Source: Aaosphaeria pasadenensis
Taxonomy: Eukaryota > Ascomycota > Dothideomycetes > Pleosporales
Reading direction: 5' to 3'
Length of the DNA stretch: 64,000 nucleotides
Assembly: GCA_022813625.1 (NCBI GenBank)
Contig: JAKLMB010000027.1
Coordinates: forward strand, 186,001-250,000
A model generated the notes under the pieces. The model was given only the letters and a program-made list of their open reading frames with translations. It searched no databases and was not told the DNA's origin. This document shows positions 43,829-56,089 of the stretch, piece by piece. The position numbers and the translations under genes are program-made. Each line of letters begins with the position of its first letter. Within the stretch, counting starts at the first letter, position 1.

Positions 43829-44436
43829 TGACTTCGTCCCCTAGGTGGAATGTCCAAGATTTATTGGTGGTGCGGCCAGGAGGCAAAGGCTACGCTCGTG
43901 CCAGGACGGTTGTTTCGAATTTGTCATTGTCCGATAACATGAGATCTATGTTGTTCTTGATACACTGAGAAGTACATGCGTGATGTCGCTTTAAATGTAG
44001 ATGATGCTGTTTTTTCCTGGTGTAATGGATTGGATGTGATCTGAATGACTCGCGATGGGTCAGAGTGTGGACAATGAGCGACAAAATACATCATACATCA
44101 TACATCATACATACCATCTGTACACGACATCTGGTTGCACTTGATATCGGAGCTGCAAAACCACATACACTCCAGGTCTAATACGAGAGATAGCTTGTTG
44201 GGTTGCAATCGATGACGGCTTTGTGCTCTGTGTGGGTCCCCGGGGAAGTCACGGTCCTCCCCCGGTTGCGGCCGGCGTCATTCAATCGGAACCATAAAAA
44301 GAAGGTGGACCCAAACCAAACCACCTAATCCATTAGTGCAACTCTGTTTCAACTTCGCCCTTTGATCCGCCATGCATAACCACAAGCATCTAGTGGCACC
44401 TTTCTTTCACAAACCCATTCGAATTTCGCTATTGCA
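43829..44436. other. Intergenic between convergent genes
   Basis: About 600 bp with 3' ends of the Lys-rich gene and the acetyltransferase. A short 7-bp tandem repeat lies at 44097-44124. Confidence 0.4.
44097..44124. repeat. 7-bp tandem repeat (acatcat)
   Basis: Roughly four head-to-tail copies of acatcat in a non-coding stretch. Confidence 0.8.
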
Positions 44437-45447
44437 CTATAACTCTATACCGGAGGCGGACGCAGAGGAATTCGAGCGTAATGTTCCCGCGTCAGAAGGT
44501 GAACGAGATGGCCGCCGCACAGCGATCCAAAGCGTCACTTCTCCGACAGTGGTCGCTGGAGTGAGAATCCGCTGCACGTCCGTTGCGCTGATCGTAATAA
44601 GCTCTCGCTCTTCAAAGCCAGCTTTGGCAGCAACTGTCGCCCCCATTGGAGCCGCCGAAATGCCCACCTGTGTGTCTTCCCTATCCGCGAGCGAAGTGCA
44701 CCAGTTCACCAGCCGTGTGGCATGTCCTCGACGCCAGTACGCAGGGTGTACAGCCAGTGTACTCAGTCGCATGTGACCTTCGAGGTATCTGCGAACGGCG
44801 TGATTAGGTATCGACTAATTGACGTGGGAAGATAGTCATACCTAGCCTTCGCACCGGCAGTGGCAAGACTATACGTATGGAGGGCCTCGGGACTCATGTC
44901 TCTATTTACCGTGGGACATGCTGCTTTGGGCTGAGGGGGCTCTTCATCGACTTTAGCACAGTCAGCAACCCTACATCAATCCATTCGATGCAAGCCAGGT
45001 CCCATACTTTCTGGCTGGAATTCACCGATACGGGACGATCCTGGCTTCAAATCAATGCCACAAACGCCTACAATGGTTTTGGCGCCATCCGAATTCCATC
45101 CATAGCTGTACAAGGAGCTTGCACGTAACGCTTCAAATGCATGATCTTGCTCGGTTTCGACCCTGTTGTCCTCCACCACCAGGACTACGCTTGCAGGATC
45201 ATGTATTTCCTCCCGATATTCATTCCAGTATGATAGAAGCGTATCCTGCGACCAATTCTTCAGCTTGCCCTCACGATTATGATGGACAATGACCTACCTG
45301 GACGTGTATATTGTGAAGAGGCCGCTGAAACCGGAAGGTTGGGGAATGATAGAAACCAGCAGCAGCAACGACGGCTATTCGGGGCAGATCACTCAATCTT
45401 GCTAGTCGTATGTTTTCGTATTCTGGTCCGAGTCTCTCTGCTGTCAT
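44437..45447 (-). CDS. GNAT-family N-acetyltransferase
   Basis: Four exons: 45447-45298, 45245-45008, 44950-44842 and 44788-44437, giving 282 residues. The start is the ATG at 45447 before ERLGPEYENIRLARLSDLPRI, the usual opening strand-helix of GNAT proteins. SVVLVVED and TIVGVCGIDLKPGS give central strands. The acetyl-CoA motif A is LSTLAVHPAYWRRGHATRLV, where RRGHAT is the pyrophosphate-binding loop, followed by GISAAPMGATVAAKAGFEE. Fungal members of this type usually act on small molecules or unknown amines; the acceptor cannot be predicted. No signal peptide. The last 25 residues are a Ser/Ala-rich tail. Confidence 0.85.
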
Positions 45448-46771
45448 TGTGCTACCGATCAGAACATGGATACTTGGAAGTCGATATTGAGTTCGGAAGT
45501 TGCAGAATGCCACGGCTCTCTGGACTATTCAAACTTAGGACCATCAGAGAGGAAATGGCAATCATATGTAGTAGACAATGCACATTGGCCACCGGTACAC
45601 CGTTGAGGCTTAGCTTGGTGCAGCGTTGCAGGCGAGCACCGGCTAGAGAGGGATTGGGCATGAGATGGGCTAATGTTAAGGGCCATTGAAGAATGTTGAT
45701 CCTCGGTGAATAGATTGGACCGGATAGACACACCGTACCCTGGTCCCGAAGCTTCCTGGCAGCAGGACGTCTAACGAACACTGCTATTCCCTATCGCAGA
45801 GTGCAGCTGCGATGCAGGATTAGCTTCGGCGCGGATAGCGGCAGAAAGACAAGAGAAATGCATGGTGCCGCCGGGCAAGGAAGTGGGGTGAATGCGTATG
45901 ATGAGGGCTGATTGGGGTCGTGAGCGGTGAGAAGAAGTAGGGACAAACACTCCAATGAGATGAAAGTCTCCTGGCTCAGGCTGGCTGATATATGATTGGT
46001 GAGATGAGCAGTAGGGGTGTGGTTCTACAATGGAGGCAGCCTTGTCGAGACACCGCGCGCTATGCTGTGTTATACCGTGCCGTATACGGACCAGTGTGCA
46101 ACAGGGCAACAGGAGAAGGACAAGACAAACAAGGTCATCGTACTGGTCGGAGTTTACGCCGTACTACTGCTGGCAGGATGATGACTGCTAGTGCTGCTGC
46201 TGCTGATGTTTTGGTGTTGCTGTTCCTCAGCGAATGGGTCCACTCACAGCACCTGGGGAGGTTCCCTCGGTTGTGCGCGAGTCGGAAAAAGCAAATAACC
46301 ATATAGGGAATTCGCTGCTGCAGCCCTAAGGAGATGCTTTGGTCTCGGCCTTGTACAATATGTGCTAGGCTTGCACCGAGTCTCAGGACAGAGCACGGGA
46401 GCTAGATGCTGCAGCCGTCCCGAGCTTTGGTCTGCCCGCACCCACATCTCAGTCTATCGGTATGTGGGTTTCACCCCCTCCACCTTCGCCGCCGTTGCCA
46501 ACACCACACACAACCACCACACAACCACCACCACCATCGGCGTCCTTGCCTTGCTGACCTCAATCATTCTCCTATTCAGACATCCAGCAGTACGGCAGCC
46601 TGTCAACCCCACATTTTCGAGCGCGCTGAGGCTCCTAGGCCAGTTGTGGGCCTTCCATCTCACTGATCATTTGATCTCAAGGCAGAGCTTACGAACCTCC
46701 TCTCCACGCGGTCGTACAAGGTCAGCCGCGACCCGTGTCGTCCAGCACACGTCTGCGGCCTCAGACATCAG
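45448..46771. other. Intergenic between divergent genes
   Basis: About 1.3 kb between the acetyltransferase start (minus) and the zinc-cluster regulator start (plus). Both promoters must lie here. It holds a CTG/CAG-type short run near 46185-46215 and a C/A-rich tract near 46495-46545, but no gene. Confidence 0.4.
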
Positions 46772-49344
46772 ATGGCTCCTAACTTGCAACACGCCATCTC
46801 GGAGAACTTGCACAACCAAGTAATCCAAAGGCAAGAAGACAGCCATCTATACACTAGTCTCTCTCCATGGCATTTTCCTAATCATAATCCGACCTCTGCC
46901 TCCAGTCCCCCCTCAGCGATGCTACAACGCCCAGCTCCTTTTGTTCAACGGCAGCTCCCAAGCTTTCATCACGCTGCGCCGAATGAATATGTCAATATAC
47001 CACCTTTCCAGACGGTGTATAACCCTCCCAGCTACTATAGGGAAGGCTGGAGCGATACGCTAGGCGATGAAGGCTTCGCATCGCGCTCGCAAGCTCACTA
47101 CGATGAAGGCGAAACTGCTGTCACCGTGCCTCCCCACAACCCCACAACAAGGTCGTATACTTCAGATCGAGAACAACCTCCACAGTTTCTGCGATACCCA
47201 GACGCATATCAGGTTCCTGCGCCACACGCAGAGTTCCAGCCAACAGCCATGGTAAGACAGGCATAATCGAGTTAACCTCGAACAATGTCAAACTAAAAAT
47301 GTATTAGGAGTATGTAGCGCACCCACCTCCAGACCTGCAGACTTTCCAGGCAGACCAACAGCGATCCGCCCCCGTAACCCAGCTATTGAACTACCCTTTG
47401 GTACCGACAACGACCACAGCTCCAGCAATCCATGGGCAACATCCGCCACTAATGGTGGCACATGCTCCCATGGGATGGCCAAATCAAAATTCAGATATTG
47501 GCCATGAGGCTGTCCAAGGTCAACAGGCCTCTACAATGCATTCCGATCTGGTCGTTTCAGGCCCCAATGAATCACCGTGGAGTAATGTTCGCGTCGGAAT
47601 TGGTGTATCGATGGATGCAGGATATGAGCGAATGCCTCTCGGAGACTCTGGATGGGGAATGCTGCCGGCTCCCTCAGAAGGTAGTTATTCGCATCATGGG
47701 CCTCCACTACCATTGCCCTCGCCACATGACAGGCCCAGACGATTGTCAACCAAGCATAAGCCGCCTGCAACTAAGGTCGCATCTTCCTATATACCGAGGC
47801 AACAGAAGGTTAAGGTATCAAGACGGAAGGGCCCGCTTGATGTTCAGAACAGGAAAAAGGCTTCAAACATGCGCAAACACAAGGTTTGCATACGATGCAA
47901 GATGTATAAGGCAGGTGTGAGTACTACACATGTTCTTATCTGTTTTTATCCTATTTTAACGTTATGATAGTGTGATGAAGGTCACCCTTGCCAAAGGTGC
48001 CTGAAGAGTTTCGAAAACGCAAGGTCTTTTCTTGAACCATGTTTCCGTGATCATATTCAAGATACTAGCCTTGTGCGCCGCTGTAAGTCGCGATGATGTG
48101 ATTTGAGTTGATTTGAGAAATTGACCTAGGTCTAGGTAATGGTCGCTGTAACCAGGTGGAAGCCGATTTTCTGAAGTATGTCTGGCAGGAGGGCGATGGC
48201 ATATTCAGCATGGAAATTATATGGTGTTTACCTGGTACATCTGACCCGATACCAATGAAAGAGCCATTACGGATCCGCTGCCGAGAATTCTTCCTGCCCG
48301 AAGCCGATTCCAATAGCATCAAGTTTGAATGGGTAAACACAGATGGCCAACTCATCAACATAAAACAGCCCCCATACGCAATATTCGATACCGCTGCATT
48401 ACAAGCCGACGTTGATGCATACTTCTGCTCTAACCTGCACTCGATGGAGCAATGGATCTTTCAGCGCATCTGTCGGGATGAGCTCGCTTTGCTTACCTAT
48501 CGTGAGGCGTGGAGATTGCGGGATAACGGCTTGCTCGGAAACAACATTCTCGATCTCACGCTCAGGCTACAATGTTTATCGATTATGTCGCAGGGCTATG
48601 GGACTGTTTGCTCCAGTAACATTCCAGGCATATCAGAGATTGATTTCAAAGCATTGGGACACAGCGAGTACGAAGCATACGATCGAGATTCACGACATCG
48701 GCCGTTGCCTGCTGCCATCAACCACCAAATGGATGTTGCATTTGTCAAGATCCTGAGACGCCTGGAAAAGGAATGTCATAAAGTTTTGACTCAACGAGTC
48801 TTCAAACCAAAAATCAAACCTTGGTACGAATTATTCTTGACCTTCTTCGTCTTGTATTGGAATCTCGAATACATACATCAAGGGGCAGACAAATACATAC
48901 GTTCGAAAAGTGGGACCGTGAGTACTTAAATGATCATCTTCTCAATTAGTCGAGCTGACCACGCTTAGAGCACACAAATCCATGTCAGCAGTGTCGTCAA
49001 GCAACAAATAAAGAAGTGGGACGACACATTCGACATTATTCTGAGGTATTGGCGAACATTGTTGCGCACTTTCGTGCCATTCAAAGTTGCCCGTGAGAAT
49101 CCCGAAGATCTTCGTACCAAGGGTCATCTACCAGACATTGAATCCTTCAATTACATGATGCAAGTAGTGGCGATCTTTGATCGACAAGGGGTTGGTAAGT
49201 AACCGAAGACCCAAAATAGTAAAACATAATATACTAATTGTGTCCCGAGACCGGCATGCACCTCCTCTCACGGGTACATCAAGTTCTCAGTTCTCAAGGA
49301 ACAGCAAATGGATCACCGCGTTATTCAAGGAAGGGGGAGCTTGA
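46772..49344 (+). CDS. Zinc-cluster-type transcription regulator
   Basis: Six exons: 46772-47251, 47308-47916, 47971-48082, 48130-48917, 48969-49194 and 49250-49344, giving 769 residues. A long disordered N-terminal half rich in Pro, Ser, His and Gln precedes a basic segment (SRRKGPLDVQNRKKASNMRK). Then comes a Cys cluster with spacing Cys354-x2-Cys357-x6-Cys364-x5-Cys370-x2-Cys373-x13-Cys387. This matches a fungal Zn2Cys6 binuclear cluster except for a longer gap before the last Cys. The C-terminal region is helical (QMDVAFVKILRRLEKECHKV, then FLTFFVLYWNLEYIHQGADK), as in the middle-homology region of such regulators. It would bind promoter DNA in the nucleus. Targets are unknown; the nearby P450, dioxygenase or acetyltransferase are only possibilities. 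Confidence 0.85.
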
Positions 49345-49643
49345 GCCGAGGGATGTCGGTTTTGTAGGGCATACGAACTACCCATAATAGGCAAAGTCCA
49401 TTGGATGCACGTTGCGAGGAACGCAAGTAATCCTAATTTTTAGCTAAGGTGTGTTCTTTCAAATGACTCTATTAGATACTAGTGCATTTACCAAAATAAA
49501 TATCAGAACCGCCGCCTTGAATAGGTACAGACCTCCGCGCATATGGAATTTTCCCTGGCAATAAGTTGGATAAAATGACCATGCAATGCTATCGACAAGA
49601 ACCACCCATATACACCTATACGAAGGAAATATAAACGAGCTTC
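49345..49643. other. Short intergenic stretch between convergent genes
   Basis: About 300 bp, A/T-rich, holding the 3' ends of the regulator and the dioxygenase. No feature recognised. Confidence 0.4.
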
Positions 49644-51018
49644 CTATCCGTGGCTCTCACGGCCGCTGATCTTACGCCAGGGATCCAAGTCGAGAATTGG
49701 CAACTCTTGATGCCTTCCCGGCGCAAAAGGATCTTCGAAATTGTTCCTGCATGTCGCAGGCTTCTCCCACATCCTCTCGGGGTCTCTTAGAAACATGCGT
49801 AGAAGGTGACGGCTGCTCCGCTGACCGTTTGCGCCATATGCAGATCTCGCATGCAGAATGCTAAGATTATGGATAAACTGAATGTCTCCAACTTGACGGT
49901 CAATCTTAGTGCTGAATTTTCTGGCGAGCTCCTCGACAACTTCCAAGGCGTGCATTTGCTCAGTTGTAAGGGACGGCATTGATGGATCTCGTGGAATACG
50001 AGGACTACCGAGAAGTGGTGCTTTCACTAGTTGTAGAATCGGCTTTCCTTTGGAGAAGAATAGCGTAGGACCGAGCTCGAGGTACGGCTTGCTGTTCCTA
50101 CTCCATATTAGGGTTGAAAAACGGGAGTAAATTTGTCTATTATCACTTACTTTTGCTTCAACTCGAATGGCCAATCTGGGGTTGCCATTGTCTCTAGAAC
50201 AGCGGGATCTCGCTGCAGGATCTCGTTGTAGATCTTTGCAACACTAACAATATGCTGGTCTCCGCCATTGCCGGGTCCTCCGTCATTCCTGACATGGAGA
50301 GCGAGAATGTCTCCAGAGAAACGGTCGCTATGGAAATCCTGGTCATTGTCAGAACATGTAATAGATCACGACCCAGCAAGAAACGTTACCATCGCGGAAG
50401 TGATCTTGGATCCAGCGAGTCCAATATCTTTAGCCCATTCTGGCACACTGTCATGCGTTGCATCTCGGACATGGCTCAATGTCTGGTTCGCGTAGGAATC
50501 AGTTGCACGACTTGCGCCAACATAAGATGATACCCCTGCAAAGGCGATAACTGCCTCTTCGTCATTGAATTTAGCAGTATCGAGTCCTCGCAATACAGAG
50601 ACACCAGCACCACTGTGGATTTCATCGCTGATATTAGTGAGCCTTTCCGCTAGCTCGGTGCTGAGTGGAAAGGTTTCGCGATTGATGGCACCACGCGGCA
50701 AACGAGTAACTACACCTCACATCAGTTGACTTCAAGCATCGATATCAAGCACGCCTACTTACGCTTGAAGTGAATAACAGCCGCACGGATTTGATCGATC
50801 TCGGCCCGGGTCAATTGCACAACATATTTGTCGGTATCTAGCTCAGAACTGTCCCACACCATCGGTCCGAACACGGCGGGTGCCAGTCTGTCGGGAACTG
50901 ACTCGATCGACGGTGCAGGAGACGCACTGCGGAGACTATCCATAGAGGACCTCGTACTCGAAATCGACATGTTGTCGAAAGGCTGCTCTTTGGCGCGAAT
51001 TAAAGCTTCCGGAAACAT
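49644..51018 (-). CDS. TauD/TfdA-like Fe(II)/2-oxoglutarate dioxygenase
   Basis: Four exons: 51018-50763, 50709-50390, 50338-50151 and 50097-49644, giving 405 residues. The first 45 residues are Ser-rich and disordered. VSVLRGLDTAKFNDEEAV and a TauD-like core follow. The metal triad is visible: HxD at His195/Asp197 (DFHSDRFSGD) and a distal His in FIHNLSILHARSAYG, with the 2-oxoglutarate Arg in SSRHLLRMFLRD. Such enzymes hydroxylate taurine, sulphonates, trimethyl-lysine-like or specialised metabolites. The substrate cannot be assigned. All introns join in phase. It is convergent with the zinc-cluster regulator. Confidence 0.88.
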
Positions 51019-54000
51019 TGTTTTGACTTGATTTGTTTTTTTTTAAAGCTGTTGATGAAATGTTGCAAGTAAGGGAAAATGGATACTAATTATGTTAAAG
51101 AGTTTTGGTTTAATGATAAGGCTCAAAGTGCGCTCGAGGGGTTTATATATGCATGGATTGTTGAATGCACGGAAACATTCAATCTCAAGAGACCCCTACG
51201 TAAGACAGCCTTTCAATTCGTACTAATGTGAAGCTGACTGAGCTCCAGATATATAACGCTTCCGATTCACCAAGTACTCTATCACCCACCCTAGGAAGCA
51301 TGTGCTGCGGTAAGGAAATAGTAAACTAGTCAGGCAAATGATTCACGTCGCTATCTATCACCTGATACTATTGAAGCTCCCGGTCAGCATGGTCGTGAAG
51401 GATTTGTCGCCATCCGCCCCTCCCAATTGTGTGAAGGGAGCGAGGGACATGTACCTTGCCACACGGGTGGAACTAGATCCTTAATTTTCTGTTCTGTAAA
51501 GGTCCCCGCCTACTGGATATCACACCTATATGCCCTCCAATCACCAATCACATTGAATGTGGCCCAGGTTCCTTGTTGGGACTTGATTAGAACAATGACC
51601 CGATTCAGTGTCGTGCGTAAATAGCCAAAAGTAAAAAGAAAAGGGTTGCGCCGCCTTGTTGGAGAACGGCATCACGATTACCAACAAAACGCCGTCTAGC
51701 TTGTGCGCCCAGTACACCCAGAAAAGACGAAGGGACACAATGCATCGCGAAGGATTCAATCGATCGCATACATTACGCTCGGCTGTTGGCGATCCTGCTC
51801 GACCTCAGCCCTATGGATTGATTAAGTCCATGCACTGCTGATGAGCCCTGCTGCCACAACGCTGTCCCCGTGTCCGTGCCGTGCAGTATGTCGGCCCCGC
51901 AGCATTAGAGCCTCTAGGTTGCAAGAAGGCGCCCTTGATGCTGTTGAACACGACCATGCTGCAGGCAGTCAGCCCGGCAAACAAAGAATACAAAGAAAGA
52001 GGCGGTGGAGAGACCTTCACAGTACCTTCCACACGAACAAAGCATTGTACCTCAATTGCGTGGCATGGCGCGGCTAAGGCATCTTACATTGAGGTCAATT
52101 CTATGCTGCTCGGAGCCTACCCACCCGGCGTATGCCTATTCTAGAGCGGACGATGTAGGGTCAATGGGATTCTCACCGGTAAGTTTCCACTCTCAGATAA
52201 GGTAGGTGAACTGCAGACAGGGAAAGGCAAGGGCTACGGAGCAGGTCATGCTGCATCAATACACGTTTGTCTAGTTGAACCATGACAACCTTTTCCATTC
52301 TCTCGCTTAATCATGCAACTGTCCAGATTGAACAATCGAATGCCTGTCCGCTAGCATGAAACGTCATTGGGCGACATATTCCTGATAATGTAAGACCTGC
52401 TTTCAGCTTACCTTGCTGCTGGTGCCTCCCTTCCTACTGATCGGTCGTGGCTCAATTCACGAGAGCTGGATTTCCCATACGAGCAGCGATTATGCGACCA
52501 ATTCCATGCAGCTAGTAACAGTAGCCTCGCCCAGCACAGCCGTGCCATGTTAATATCTCTGTATTGTATGCAGTCCGGAACTCAAGAGGAAACTTGCATA
52601 CTTGTTCACGAGCAAAGCCTAGTTCCGAGGTTTCATCCAAGCTAATGCTTGTAACGCATGACTTGAGCACTATATTTGCTGGTTAGCTCAACAATTGGAA
52701 AGTGTTACGGCGCGCATGCCGTGGCGAACAGGATAAAGTTCTGACTAGTGGTCAAAGAAAGGCTCGCTTCCCCAGTTCTGACAAGGTACTGGAGGCACGG
52801 CACGACGCGTTATACCGTGCGGGTACTACTGAGGTCTTGAGCCGACCGAGTATTTTCCTTCCATCGAAAGATTCAACTACGGAGCACATGTAGGGAATTG
52901 GTTAGGTATTTTTATTCTTTGTCTAGCTGTGCCGCAATTTGTGACTGCATTCAGGGCAGCTGGGCTCATGCATTAAAGCACCGAGAGAATGTTCCATTAG
53001 ACGTTGAGGCGCACGAAGAAGTAAATGCACCGACATGGGTCGTGACATGCGAACTACCTTCTACGGGCACTAATTCGACTACGATGCCTAGTGGCAACGT
53101 ACGAGGTAGGTAGCTGGTTTTGTTATCGCTTGCAATAACTATGACCGTTGGACAACGCCGCGATACCCTGACTAGCTAGGAAGGGCTACTATTTCGATGA
53201 GTTATGGGCGAGCAGCTTCCCTACGCAATCAGCTACTGATACGCCACCCCGTGCCTCTACCAACTCGCACTATGCTCTCTACACTGATCTGGGCAGGTCT
53301 TGGAACGATTTTGTAAAGCAAAACGTTTATCATGCACGAGAAGGAGCAGATTGTAGGCCGCGAACCTGCGTGGCCCTACGTTGCGGCCAGTCAGAGCATT
53401 AATTGCGTGCTAGTTACGGAGGCAGGTAAACGATCCATATTCGAACCGTCGGTGTCCCACCCTTGCACTTAATGCAGCCTCGTTCGCGCCGCCTACTGCA
53501 CGACAAGTGACCCAAAAGTGTAATAGGTTTTGTCACGTTTTCCAAAGTTTAGTTCCCGTTCTCCATCGTGGTCTAGGAGGACATTTCTCTGACTCGCATA
53601 ATCAGCCGGGCACATGGTTCGCAGTTTAACGTTAAACACGGTACCGGAAATTCGATATGAAGTTGTGGATTGGACGACAGATTCGACATTGTTCCAGTAG
53701 GCAAACAAGTGCATGGCCCTGACCTGAAACGATTTACGATATATACAACTCTGTTACAGATCACCTCCTTCGAGTTACCACAACAGAAATCCACTACTGC
53801 CACGAGCTCATTGCCATTATTGTCGTAACGGGGCGTTATCGAGTTGGTACTAGCGGTTCAATCCCGTAGGAGCAATTCGTGGGCGGCTAGACGTCGGGTA
53901 TTGGTTAAGAAAGTGGAAGCGGTTTGGTCGTTCAAGAGGATTTCCGCAGCCTTGCAAGCGAACCGTTTCGTAGGAAACTTGAAATAATCTACACCCTTTT

Positions 54001-56089
54001 GGTCACCATGCCCTTCATATGGCGCTTTTAATGCCGTCCTGGGCATCCCCATACGAAACTCTAATTGTGTTGTGCATCGTCGAGGAGGAGTTCAATATAG
54101 ATCAGCAGCAGATCCTTCCGGGATCAATTCTACACGTGATCTTGAAATCCACCAAGGTGCTATATACCTGGTCTGGTCTCGTAAAGCGGGGGGGATTGCC
54201 CTTGTTGCAACGCTCGGAATTATACTCTCTTGCAAGCCTTTCCTTGCTTGAAGGATTCATAGTAGGGCTAGGCAGGGACATGCGTATGGCTCAGACCACA
54301 CCTTGTTTTGTCTTTACCTATTCGCTGATTTGGAGCATATCATTTGGTAAAAGTAATCGGTAGAGAGATTGCCCATCAGTGAGGGCTCCGATAAGTGGTG
54401 CAATCTAGACTTTGGCTCACTCTGCGCCATGACCGATGGCTGTTTGGATCCATGGTGATGATCGAGTCATGAGGCTCAAGACGGTAACGACGTTGGCTTA
54501 CCTACATCGATCATCTGGTTTATCTGACTGCCTGCTCACCGCCTTGAAGACCAATATCAGATATCAATTAAGGCGACGAGTTATGGGCACTCGCATTCAT
54601 TGTCAAGAAAAGACCGACGCCTTTTTGGTCGACCGGTGGGAGGAGTGCCGCCCCCTCATCGCCCCATATGCATGTCTGATCGGTGAAGGGAATCGAAGAA
54701 TCTCGAAGTACGATTACGCAAGCTGCAAACAGGCAAGAGAAGCGCTTGTCTTGAACCAAATTTCTGTGCATATGGCTCAGCTCCCCGGCCCCGCCATGTT
54801 GTACCAAGGAGAGGCTGCATGGTAACGTTTTGGACATTAGCTATAGCATCATGTGCAACGCTCCTTTTGGTCTTTTCATGGTAGCGAGCAGGGAAGTGGA
54901 AGCGAGTGGGAAGGGATTGAAAGGCCACCGTCATTTTCGGCGGCTATTTCGCGTACTAGACTCAGGGCTTAGTACGGGCGTTATATGTGGCGTCGCCAAA
55001 GCTTCGCCACAGCCATGGCTGGAAACCACGCTTCACTTTCGTCGTTGTGCTTATTATCGTACACGACCGCATAATTGGGTCCTATATCAGATTGCGATAG
55101 CTCATAACTCGCGTGCTTGGGTCGTGTCTGAACCCATTTCTGGGTAGTCCGGGGTCAGCTAACAGCTAGAAAACCCCCACGAACTTCCGGGAATAACATA
55201 CATTCGTGTGAATGATTGTACATGAAATTTTGAAGATGGGTAGATTCCATGAACATCTCCACGGCGTCTAAATGTGATAAGACCAGGGTTCTTTCTCCCT
55301 GGCGTCCTCTTGCATGCAGTGCTCGGCGAAAAAGAACAGTTGCAGCTGTTCCTGTCTGCTCGACGCCAGAAGCAGCTGCGTTGATCCCCAACTGAAATAT
55401 TCAACCCTCGGACTGGCTTCCTGCTACGCCCCTTGCCTACCAGACCTCGTACGATACATTGAGTCAACGATCGGCTATTCGGCTTTTCAGTCTCTCCAAT
55501 GGCAGCACCAATGACAGTTTGATTTGACAAACATGTGTATCAACAGGTTCAATTCCCAGCGGTATGGGCGGTCTATGGGCCCGTGGGGTGCGGTGCACTG
55601 CACACCAGTCGCCTAGGTATGTCACTTTCGGCATGTACCCTAGTGGCTCGTTCCCAAGATCGTCCAAGTTGACCGGGCTATGGAAAAGCGGCGAGCGTAT
55701 TGCAAGAGGCGAATGAGATGCCGATGGCGGCCGGCAGTTGGTAAGAAACACATGTCGGGAATTTACTACAAGCATGCGATTTTAAAAATTTCCCGTATGG
55801 GAAACCAATGCAAATGATGTTCATACATGCATGGCCCAGACCCCATTCAGTGTTAGCATATTTGTGCAAGTGGGCGATGAATGGGCACAAGGGGGTCACA
55901 GTGGAAAGCTGGAGATTGATCTCCAGACTAGGTGTGAACTCAATCTTCGGATACCGAGAGGAACGATTGATTCATCCTTTCTAGTTAGTCGAGGCTATGC
56001 TTTTAGATCGGATCTATACTACAAGGTTATGTATGTTCATTTACAAGTTCACCGCTGCTGCGCATAGTCTTTGGCGCCCTGTGCTAAGC
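51019..56089. other. Five-kilobase gene-poor region
   Basis: Only scattered short frames occur, the longest about 130 codons (54436-54825), without splice-supported extension or family motifs. Base composition is balanced rather than strongly A/T-rich, so it does not look like a heavily RIP-mutated transposon. The left end must contain the dioxygenase promoter and the right end the 3' flank of the amine oxidase. No terminal repeats, tRNA or long tandem arrays were seen by eye. Confidence 0.5.

Noticed and set aside
54436..54825. A 129-codon open frame as a gene
   Set aside because: No motif, no splice-supported extension and no coding-like codon pattern compared with its neighbours.
55540..55575. 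T-loop-like ggttcaattcc as part of a tRNA
   Set aside because: The flanking bases do not form the T stem and no D or anticodon arm is present upstream.
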